Origin: Planctomycetia bacterium
GTDB taxonomy: Bacteria > Planctomycetota > Planctomycetia > Gemmatales > Gemmataceae
Reading direction: 5' to 3'
Assembly: GCA_005808665.1 (NCBI GenBank)
Contig: SYLG01000119.1
Span: forward strand, 1-32,805
Length of the DNA stretch: 32,805 nt
The notes under the pieces are model-generated. The model saw only the letters and a program-made list of their open reading frames with translations, searched no databases and was not told the DNA's origin. The first letter of the stretch is position 1, and each line of letters begins with the position of its first letter. This document shows positions 7,956 to 14,539 of this stretch, one piece after another. Both the position numbers and the translations under genes were made by a program.

Positions 7956-8642
7956 ATGCAACGAGTTTTCTGTTTGCTGGGCCCCCTCCTTGTTATCAGT
8001 TACCTGTATGCGCAGTGGTCGGATTGGTTTTCACGAATCGAACTGCAAACGGTTTGGAAGCGACCAATCATTAGCGATCCCATCGACCTGGTAAATAAAA
8101 CCCCCATCGAATGGGTGGTGCCCAGAGAAGACTGGATTATGAAGGAAGGCGAAGCGGACTTGGCTTTGTCACTGAATTTGTACACAATTCCAGTAATTCC
8201 TTCCAAGCCCTATCAATTCGATTTGCGAATCAAGGTTCGGGCACAGGGCCGTGTTCCCGGAAGCGAATGGCAGGATCGCCTCATCCGAGACGGGTACTTC
8301 ACAACGGACGAACCGTTCTCAAAAGAGGGAACATCATACTGGAGTTCCTACGGACAAGGCCGCCTGGAATATGGCCTGGGAAGAATACGCGTTGTTGCCG
8401 AGGAAGAACTAAGGGTAATCATCGATGTTTTGGTTCAGGATGATTATTTTAGATGGGCCATGCCCCGGCTTAAGCTGGTTGGCAAGTATGATATTGCAAA
8501 ACCCGGTCCCACCATGATCTTTCGAGGGATATTGCGCGAGGGCGGCTATTTGATCTCCATTTGTCTGGTTATAATACTGGCTTGGTTTTCCTGGCCTTTA
8601 AAGCCGAACCTTTCCGACAAAAAAGGGGCCTTATTGGATTAG
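7956..8642 (+). CDS. Unknown membrane-anchored protein (228 aa)
   Basis: The start is well supported: GAGGAGG lies 11 nt before the ATG. The protein opens with a hydrophobic segment (about residues 4-20), then has a ~170-residue hydrophilic middle and a second hydrophobic segment (about 197-215) followed by a short basic tail (KPNLSDKKG). The middle probably sits outside the cytoplasm between two membrane passages. It is rich in aromatic and charged residues ('WVVPREDWIMKEGEADLALSLNLY', in part) and looks mostly beta, but I recognise no family. No neighbour shares an operon with it; the region on both sides is non-coding. The good start and consistent codon use make it a likely real gene. Confidence 0.7.
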   Translation: MQRVFCLLGPLLVISYLYAQWSDWFSRIELQTVWKRPIISDPIDLVNKTPIEWVVPREDWIMKEGEADLALSLNLYTIPVIPSKPYQFDLRIKVRAQGRVPGSEWQDRLIRDGYFTTDEPFSKEGTSYWSSYGQGRLEYGLGRIRVVAEEELRVIIDVLVQDDYFRWAMPRLKLVGKYDIAKPGPTMIFRGILREGGYLISICLVIILAWFSWPLKPNLSDKKGALLD

Positions 8643-8880
8643 GATTTTCGCAGTTGACGCCCTTGGGATCCAATATGAAAGATTTGCTCCCATGGCTCTC
8701 ACAGCTTCCCGGCTGATTCTTTACTTGGATGCAACCCGATTGTATCCCATATAAAGGCATTTTTTTCGAACACCAGAAACTCCCTAAAAGCCAAACCAAT
8801 GGGGCCCAGTGGGTTTCCCCTTTCGGCATTGGCATTCTTTATAGTGGTGACCAAAAACAGGACAGGGAGCTAACCTTTCC
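8643..8880. other. Intergenic, nothing recognised
   Basis: No gene, hairpin terminator or repeat is visible between the stop of the unknown membrane protein and the left end of the MITE-like element. Confidence 0.5.
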
Positions 8881-9244
8881 TAACCAAGGTTACGCAGTTG
8901 GGACCAAGAAAACCCGGGTTTTCGCGAGAAAAAGTTAACTCCGACTTTATAAATCGGGACTACAATAGCCCTTTTAGGTGTCTGGTTCAAACATTGGCTT
9001 CCAGCCCCCCAAGGCGTTCAAATTTGCAATCCGAAGTAAATGGTTTGGAAAAAGCCATAGTACCGTTGAACAGTTGCAAAATCCTTTGAAAGGATCGCCC
9101 AATAACCCGCCGAAATCAAGTACCTTGGTCGGGACTACTAGCCGTTTGGAACTCGAAATACTCCCAAATCACGGGTTAAACCGCAACCCGGGTTCCAAAA
9201 TAGGCAAAATCGTAAAAATCACTCCAAAAGCGTAACCTGGGTTA
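8881..9244. mobile_element. MITE-like element, copy A (364 bp)
   Basis: The ends are 15-bp terminal inverted repeats: TAACCAAGGTTACGC on the left and, read inward from the right, TAACCCAGGTTACGC. The interior shares blocks with copy C at 12892-13175: AAAACCC(A/G)GGTTTT-like sequence near the left end and a long match around CTTGGTCGGGACTAC...GCCGTTT near the right end. It has no open frame of note, which fits a non-autonomous element. If the outer TA on each side is a target duplication, the repeat proper is ACC(C/A)AGGTTACGC and the mechanism would resemble Tc1/mariner-IS630, but that is inference. The right end supplies the stop codon of the OPT transporter gene. Confidence 0.75.
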
Positions 9245-11902
9245 ACTTTGGTTTTTACCACCGGGAATCAGGAAACCCCAGCCTACCAAACACAAAAGGA
9301 GAGCCAACCCGCCAAAGGCCACCAAGGCGGGCCAATCGGGTTGGGGCATCAAGAGAGTTGTTCCTGCCGGTATGGTGTCCACCTTAGGTAGTACGATTCC
9401 TTTGTCACTGTTCACCTTGTATAGGTTTCCAGCCAGGTATTCCCGCCCGGCAAGGGCACGGGCCAGTTGGCCCAAAGTGGTGGCTTCCTTGACCTCATTT
9501 TCCTTGCCGGCAAGGTCAAGAATCCTGGTTCCCACCGGAACCGATATCAGCCTGGCGGGGATCCCTTCCTCCTCATTGAGATCCACAATGCGTTTGATTT
9601 CCACCTTGAGTTGTTCAGGCGTTGCCTTGGGATCGAGTCGTTCTTTGGCGGCTTCTTCGGCCAATTTGGTTAATGTTGCGGAATGGGGAGCTGTCCAGGT
9701 TGGATATTGCCATTGGGCCAAATCCTTGGGCAGGGTGTTGCTAAACGCAAAGAACGCAAGGACCACCCCGGCGATGGATCCGCCGGCAATATATCCGGAA
9801 GCCAAAAGCACTCCTGGGCTGGTTTCTGTCTGCTTGAGGATTTCCAATTCCGCGGCGGCCTTTTCCTCCTCGGTTTGTGCACCTGCCAAAATGCCCCTGG
9901 CCCGACGGGTAACAAAATAATCGACAGCCGCCCGGACCAGGCCACCCGCAAAGATAGGGGCACTTACCCCGATGGGCACATAGATTCCCACAGCAAAGGC
10001 CAAGGCCGAAACTCCACACATATCGAGGACAAGGGCGATGATTGCCCCCATGGCAACCATGCTCCAGTTGAGGTCCCGCTTGAGTACACCGTTGATGATG
10101 ATTCCCATTACCTGTGTTTTGGGAGCAGCAAATTCCCGGTTGACCCGACTGCCATCATCACGCAATTCCAGTTGACCCATGATGCCCGGATCCTTGAGGA
10201 TTTCCACCGTTTTTGTATCCAACCCCACCAGGTAGGCCCCAGGCTTGTCTTTGGCAATCGCATCCAGCTGGGCCTTGCGTGTTGGCGTGGCCGTTCTGGT
10301 CAAAAGGTCATTTCGCGTGTCAAATATGCGATATTCCTTGTCTTTGTAGATCTCCTTGTCTACCAATAGGTCCATCTCCTGGGGACTTAAAGTAAGCACC
10401 GGAAGATGTTCCTTCTTTTCTGTGTAGACTGTCCCGGCATTGTTGAATTGAAGAAGCGTACCCCCGATAACCAAACCGGAAATCAAGGCGCCAATCAGGA
10501 TCGCATACTGCATGGATCGCGGAGTGCCCCCCACCAGAAACCCTGTCTTCAGGGATTGCGCCGTGGTTCCTCCGTTGCTTGCCGCCACACAAACCACTGC
10601 CGCAATGGAAAGCGCCAACACCCGCTCTTTCGAGGATGTCCAGCCCAGGCCCAAAAAGATAAGGCAGGTGATCATCAGGGTTGCCACCGTCATGCCCGAA
10701 ATGGGATTGCTGGAGCTGCCAATTTCCCCCGTGAGACGACTGGAAACGGTTACGAACAAAAAGCCAAAGACGATCACCATGGCCCCACCGGCCAATGCAC
10801 TACCCCAGCCCACTTCTCCTGCCAAAAAAAGCGTCAATAGGCCCAACAGCAAAAGGGATCCACCCAAAACCGCAATCATGGGCAGGTCGTTTTCGGTTCG
10901 GACCGGTGTGGTGGTTTCCTCGTCGTTTTCCCCTTTGCGTCGACTGAGGCCTCCTCCCAGGGAACGAAGGATTAGCGGCAGCGTCCGGATCATGCTGATG
11001 ATCCCCGCCGTGGCTACACACCCTGCACCAATATAAAGCAAATAGTTGTTGCGCAGTTCGGTAATGGACATGTCATGGATGGGCTTTCGCCCCGGGGGAA
11101 CGATGGCACCCCCCGAATCGCCCGCAAAGGCGATCAAAGGCAGGATGACCAAGTAACCGAGGAATGCCCCGGCCATCATGATGGCACTTGTCCTAAGCCC
11201 GATGATGTAACCCACTCCCAAAAGTTCACTGGCCATATCCGATGAGAAAACCGCTGCCCGGTTGATGAAAACCAACGGAAACTTGAAGGTACCCATCAGG
11301 ACCATCAGTCCCTCGGTAAAGAATTTGTGGATTAAAGCGATGCCAAATCCCATAAAAACAGTGAAGCCGGTCGAACCGCCTTTTTCACCGGAGATAAGAA
11401 CCTGAGCACACGCCGTTCCCTCGGGATACAAAAGCGTTCCCGGTTTGCCCGGTGTTCCGTGCATGCGCACAATGAAGGCCCGTCTCAGGGGGATCATGGC
11501 AAGGATACCCAACAGGCCACCTAAAAGCGAAACCGTCATTACCCGGGCCAAGTCCATCTGGAAACCCAAAAGCAAAAGGGCAGGCATGGTAACGCCTACT
11601 CCAAAGGCAATGGATTCTCCCGCAGATCCGGCGGTTTGGACGATGTTGTTTTCAAGGATGGTCGACGACCCACCAATGAAACGGGAAAAGATCCTGAAAA
11701 AAGTGATGGCCAAAACCGCAACGGGAATCGAGGCGGAAACAGTCATCCCCACCTTTAGCACCAAATAGAGGGATGATGCAGAAAAAACCAACCCCAATAC
11801 CGTACCCAATATGAGGGCTCGGGCGGTGAATTCCGCCCGTTGGTCGTCCGCTGGAACATAGGGTTTGAACTTGGCTTGGCCGGAAAATGAATCGGTGGAC
11901 AT
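9242..11902 (-). CDS. OPT-family (oligopeptide transporter superfamily) transporter
   Basis: The 886-residue protein has roughly 14-16 hydrophobic segments and OPT-family features: N-terminal 'LTARALILGTVLGLVFSASSLYLVLKVG'-like block (here EFTARALILGT), 'SNGGTTAQSLKTGFLVGGTP' in the middle and 'GVSALAFAVGIYVPIGVSAPIFAGG' later. OPT proteins import peptides or metal-siderophore complexes across the inner membrane; the substrate here is not predictable. A soluble insertion (about residues 500-580) and a soluble stretch before the last membrane segment are present, as in many bacterial members. I chose ATG 11902 because AGGGAG stands 11 nt upstream of it; an ATG nine codons earlier lacks a ribosome site. 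The TAA stop is the outermost part of the MITE-like element. It is divergent from the gene at 12007. Confidence 0.9.
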   Translation of the reverse strand: MSTDSFSGQAKFKPYVPADDQRAEFTARALILGTVLGLVFSASSLYLVLKVGMTVSASIPVAVLAITFFRIFSRFIGGSSTILENNIVQTAGSAGESIAFGVGVTMPALLLLGFQMDLARVMTVSLLGGLLGILAMIPLRRAFIVRMHGTPGKPGTLLYPEGTACAQVLISGEKGGSTGFTVFMGFGIALIHKFFTEGLMVLMGTFKFPLVFINRAAVFSSDMASELLGVGYIIGLRTSAIMMAGAFLGYLVILPLIAFAGDSGGAIVPPGRKPIHDMSITELRNNYLLYIGAGCVATAGIISMIRTLPLILRSLGGGLSRRKGENDEETTTPVRTENDLPMIAVLGGSLLLLGLLTLFLAGEVGWGSALAGGAMVIVFGFLFVTVSSRLTGEIGSSSNPISGMTVATLMITCLIFLGLGWTSSKERVLALSIAAVVCVAASNGGTTAQSLKTGFLVGGTPRSMQYAILIGALISGLVIGGTLLQFNNAGTVYTEKKEHLPVLTLSPQEMDLLVDKEIYKDKEYRIFDTRNDLLTRTATPTRKAQLDAIAKDKPGAYLVGLDTKTVEILKDPGIMGQLELRDDGSRVNREFAAPKTQVMGIIINGVLKRDLNWSMVAMGAIIALVLDMCGVSALAFAVGIYVPIGVSAPIFAGGLVRAAVDYFVTRRARGILAGAQTEEEKAAAELEILKQTETSPGVLLASGYIAGGSIAGVVLAFFAFSNTLPKDLAQWQYPTWTAPHSATLTKLAEEAAKERLDPKATPEQLKVEIKRIVDLNEEEGIPARLISVPVGTRILDLAGKENEVKEATTLGQLARALAGREYLAGNLYKVNSDKGIVLPKVDTIPAGTTLLMPQPDWPALVAFGGLALLLCLVGWGFLIPGGKNQS

Positions 11903-12006
11903 CGTTTGGTCACTCCCTGAAATGGTCAATCAAATGCCTATTGGGCACCGCTCCCCTAAACTGATTACTAAGAATCTATGAACAATCGGGGTTTTGGGCG
12001 GAATGG

Positions 12007-12657
12007 ATGCCCAATCTCCTCTTGGGAACCAAAACGCCAATGACTCAGCCGGTGGCCGATACCCTTCCCTCCCATTCCCAACCTTTCCGTGCCAATAGGG
12101 GGAGCGAAGTCATCGCCCTTTTGATCATGGGAATTGGGCTAATGGTCACGGGGTTTTTCTCAGGCTGGATGTATTTTCAAATTCGCCAGGGAATTGGGCC
12201 AGGGCGGGGCAAGGAGACTTTGGTTCCTGCTGCCATGATTCCCATTGCCCACGAGAACGATCCCCTGATCCTTGTCGGGCCAGACAGCCTTTCCTGGAAA
12301 ATGAACAAAGGATCCGTGTTGTTTCAATTGAACCGAAGTGACCAACCCTTGCAAACTTTGCGATTTGAGCTTGGTCCCAAAGAGGAAGGGGCCAGCCTCA
12401 TTTGGTTACGGCAAAAAATAAGCGGAAACGATGAACTTTGGACCATCGCTCTTGGTTTGCCCCAATCGGACCATCCCCCAAGGCGGGAATCTTTCAGGGT
12501 GTTGGTCGATCCAAACCAAATGGGACTTCTGGCCCGAAGTGGCCAAGTCCCCCTCCAAGCCAATACCCCGGTCGTTCTAAGCCAATGGGAAAACAAAAGG
12601 GATGTCAAAATCCTAACCGGTTACTTGCGATCGCTGCAAATAACCTGGCATCCTTAA
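12007..12657 (+). CDS. Unknown single-pass membrane protein (216 aa)
   Basis: An N-terminal cytoplasmic stretch of ~35 residues precedes one membrane segment (about 35-56, ALLIMGIGLMVTGFFSGWMY), then a ~160-residue exported domain with no family I recognise. The exported part has evenly spaced beta-like stretches (SVLFQLNR, LQTLRFELG, ASLIWLRQK, LWTIALGL, FRVLVDP), reminiscent of a beta-sandwich. The ATG at 12007 and the ATG at 12040 (MTQPVAD) are both possible starts; neither has a strong Shine-Dalgarno. The TAA stop coincides exactly with the first three bases of MITE-like copy B, so the native 3' end may have been altered. Confidence 0.6.
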   Translation: MPNLLLGTKTPMTQPVADTLPSHSQPFRANRGSEVIALLIMGIGLMVTGFFSGWMYFQIRQGIGPGRGKETLVPAAMIPIAHENDPLILVGPDSLSWKMNKGSVLFQLNRSDQPLQTLRFELGPKEEGASLIWLRQKISGNDELWTIALGLPQSDHPPRRESFRVLVDPNQMGLLARSGQVPLQANTPVVLSQWENKRDVKILTGYLRSLQITWHP

Positions 12658-12761
12658 CCCAAGTTACGCAGATCGGGACATGAAAACCCAGGTTTTCCGG
12701 GAGAATATTCAAATCCGCCTGCAAAAGTCGGGAATCCAAATCCTCTCCAGGGACTAGCCCT
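12655..12761. mobile_element. MITE-like element, copy B (left part only)
   Basis: It begins TAACCCAAGTTACGCAGAT and matches the first ~107 bp of copy C block by block (AAAACCCAGG, TTTTCCGG, TCAAATCCGCCTGCAAA, CTCCAGGG). It then breaks off where a palindromic repeat begins. No right terminal repeat belonging to this copy is visible before copy C, so it is truncated. Confidence 0.65.
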
Positions 12762-12888
12762 AATTCCCCTCCTTGGAGGAGTGCCCGTCAGGGCGGGGTG
12801 GTTCGTAAAGTGGACCGCCTTCCAAATGTTGTGTTCTTTAAGGCACCACCCCGTCAGGCTTCGCCTGCCACCCCTCCATAGGGGAATT
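12762..12888. repeat. Palindromic REP/MITE-like element
   Basis: The two ends are imperfect inverted copies of about 40 bp: the left arm reads AATTCCCCTCCTTGGAGG..GGGGTGGT and the right arm, reverse-complemented, reads AATTCCCCTATGGAGGGG..GGGGTGGT. The right arm contains a small inner hairpin, CAGGC-GAA-GCCTG. The spacer of ~45 bp has no open frame. Repeats of this CCCCTCC/GGAGGGG...GGGGTGGT style are scattered in intergenic DNA of many bacteria. Here it sits exactly at the broken end of MITE-like copy B. Confidence 0.75.
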
Positions 12889-12891
12889 CAA

Positions 12892-13175
12892 TAACCCAGG
12901 TTACGCAAATTGACCCATAAAACCCAGGGTTTTGCCGGTAAAAATCAAATCAGCCTGCAAAGATCAGGAGTACAAATGTCCTCCAGGGTACCTGCGAATA
13001 TTTCCAACCTCCTTTGTTACATTCGCAGAAGTACCAGTCATTATCAAGTAACTTGGTCGGGACTACGGGCCGTTTTGAACTCGACATATTCCAAAATTCA
13101 GGGAAAAACCACAATCAGGGACCCAAAATTGGACAAAAAAGCGTAAAAGCCAGTCCAACTGCATAACTTGGGTTA
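12892..13175. mobile_element. MITE-like element, copy C (284 bp)
   Basis: Both terminal inverted repeats are present: TAACCCAGGTTACGC on the left and, read inward from the right, TAACCCAAGTTATGC. The right third is clearly homologous to the right third of copy A (shared TCAAGTA(C/A)CTTGGTCGGGA block, 13042 onward). The middle differs in length and sequence from copy A, so the family tolerates internal change. No protein is encoded. Confidence 0.75.
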
Positions 13176-13197
13176 GCTTCCGCATCCTGAAGACAAA

Positions 13198-13234
13198 CAA
13201 GGGTCGGAAGGAATTGCAACCCAACCGACCCTTG
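13198..13234 (-). terminator. Rho-independent terminator of the peroxiredoxin operon
   Basis: A perfect 10-bp stem (CAAGGGTCGG / CCGACCCTTG) with a 17-nt loop lies 8 nt past the peroxiredoxin stop. Read on the minus strand it is followed by TTTGTCTTC, a modest U-rich tract. Confidence 0.7.
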
Positions 13235-13241
13235 GGCCAAT

Positions 13242-13784
13242 TTATTTCAGGTCTTTTTCAATAAAGCCAAGCACTTCTTCGGCATGGGTTGCCGGGCTGA
13301 CCTTCGTGTAAACCTTGGCGATTTTTCCCTGTTTGTCGATGACATAGGTGTGTCGTTTGGCATATCCCACAGGGCCAATCGCTCCCAATTGGGTTGCCAC
13401 CTTTTTATCAGGGTCGGCAAGAAGCGGGATCTCGAGGTTTTCTTTTACGATGAATTTGTTTTGGGTCTCTGCGTTGTCGGTGCTAATGCCGAACACGACC
13501 GTGTTCAACTTGGCGAATTTTTCATTCACCTTGCTTAGCGAGTTGCATTCAACCGTTCAGCCAGGGGTCATGGCTTTGGGATAAAAAGCGAGGACAACAT
13601 TTTTTTTGTCCCTGTAATCGGCGAGGCGAATGGTCTCTTTTTTGCCCCCCTTGGAGACAGCTACCAATTCAAAATCCGGGGCGGGTGAACCCGGGGCAGG
13701 CAAATCCGCAGACATCGTGAACCCTCCCAAGAGTGCCAGGCCAAATCCGGCCAGCAACCGATCCATTCGAAAAAAGCGAAGCAT
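13242..13784 (-). CDS. Exported peroxiredoxin (Bcp/AhpC-TSA type), probable selenoprotein (TGA = Sec76)
   Basis: One continuous frame of 180 codons is broken only by a TGA at 13557-13559. Upstream it reads a signal peptide (about 1-25, hydrophobic LLAGFGLALLGGF) and the peroxiredoxin start 'PAPGSPAPDFELVAV' ending FYPKAMTPG; downstream it reads TVECNSL and the rest of the fold, including IPLLADPD and RHTYVID. The family motif PxxxTxxC is thus P69-T73-U76: the TGA stands exactly at the peroxidatic cysteine. A possible resolving Cys80 and the conserved Arg144 are present. The rest is undamaged, so decay is unlikely, and a hairpin fitting bacterial SECIS rules follows. The enzyme would reduce peroxides in the periplasm. 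AAAAGGAG precedes the ATG by 7 nt. It is last in the operon with nnrE. No sel genes are in the window; a Cys-to-stop mutation is the alternative. Confidence 0.85.
13512..13530 (-). promoter_or_regulatory. Candidate bacterial SECIS hairpin
   Basis: In the mRNA, 26 nt after the UGA, a 7-bp stem GGUGAAU/AUUCGCC (one G-U pair) closes a 5-nt loop GAAAA. The loop begins with G, and its first base is 33 nt past the UGA. Both facts fit the usual description of bacterial SECIS elements (apical G, loop about 16-37 nt from the UGA). It lies inside the coding sequence, as bacterial SECIS elements must. Confidence 0.65.
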
Positions 13785-13846
13785 TGAAAACTCCTTTTGG
13801 TGGAAGAAGGGCTGTTCCTTCTTTTGCTATTGTCCCGAATTATTCC

Positions 13847-14539
13847 TCATTTACAAAGTGCGGGACCCGTTGGTCCCCAGTGCCAAGCGGGCAGGCCGAT
13901 CCCGGTCACAAGGACCTTGCCTGTATACTTTCCCGATTCGGGATGGGAAAATCCTGGCCTCCTGGCCACCATGCTGACTGTATGGGACGCTCGAATCGTC
14001 GGGCCTTGGGGCAATCCCGTGTCTCCATCCAGGCCGCTGGGCAAGTCCACCGCCAGAACCGGTCGCCCGGATTGATTGATCTTGGTAACCAGTAAAGCCA
14101 GGTCACCCTCCATTTTCCGGGTCAGACCTGTACCAAACAGGGCATCCACAATCCATGAGCTCTCGGCAATCTCCCGGTCAAGCCGTGTACCGTCCAGGTG
14201 TAGGACGGCAATCGCACAATGGCGGACTATTTCCAGGTGAAAACCCGCATCGCCCCCACAAGGCTTGTCTCCTTTCCCCAAAAGGACCCGGACCGGCCAC
14301 CCATGGCCAGAAAGGTGTCGGGCAAGGACAAACCCATCTCCCCCGTTATTTCCCGGGCCGCAAACTACCAAAACAGGTTTGACCGGGGGCTTGGGCTCCA
14401 AACCCAACAGGACTTCAGCCACTCCCCGGCCGGCATTTTCCATCAACAAGATCCCGGGGATTCCCAAGGTCTTTGTTGCCCAACCATCCACCGCCCGCAC
14501 CTGGCTACAACCAAGAACCATGGGCACCACTTCACCCAT
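13847..14539 (-). CDS. nnrE: NAD(P)H-hydrate epimerase
   Basis: The 230-residue protein matches the YjeF N-terminal family, which interconverts the R and S forms of hydrated NAD(P)H so that the dehydratase can repair them. Visible motifs are 'MENAGRGVAEV', the nucleotide-binding 'CGPGNNGGDGFVLARHL', 'IVDALFGTGL' and 'VDLPSGLDGDTG'. The length fits a stand-alone epimerase; the kinase-like dehydratase domain (NnrD) that is often fused is absent. The start ATG at 14539 overlaps the end of the upstream gene by 8 nt, so translation is likely coupled; an in-frame ATG at 14521 (MVLGCSQVR) is an alternative. The pairing with a secreted repeat protein and a peroxiredoxin is unexpected for a cofactor repair enzyme. 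Confidence 0.92.
   Translation of the reverse strand: MGEVVPMVLGCSQVRAVDGWATKTLGIPGILLMENAGRGVAEVLLGLEPKPPVKPVLVVCGPGNNGGDGFVLARHLSGHGWPVRVLLGKGDKPCGGDAGFHLEIVRHCAIAVLHLDGTRLDREIAESSWIVDALFGTGLTRKMEGDLALLVTKINQSGRPVLAVDLPSGLDGDTGLPQGPTIRASHTVSMVARRPGFSHPESGKYTGKVLVTGIGLPAWHWGPTGPALCK

Noticed and set aside
12655-13175. A short CRISPR array in the repeat-rich region
   Set aside because: The repeats are few, imperfect, of unequal spacing and have inverted ends; no cas genes are nearby.
13242-13784. Two separate genes or a plain pseudogene for the peroxiredoxin
   Set aside because: The frame is continuous and the interruption falls exactly on the catalytic Cys codon, with a SECIS-like hairpin after it; Sec is the better reading, though not proven.
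13242-13784. General reassignment of TGA as a sense codon (code 4 or 25)
   Set aside because: Many intact genes in the window end in TGA at the expected length (for example mlaF, the WXXGXW-repeat protein, the first DUF1549 gene), so TGA is a normal stop here.
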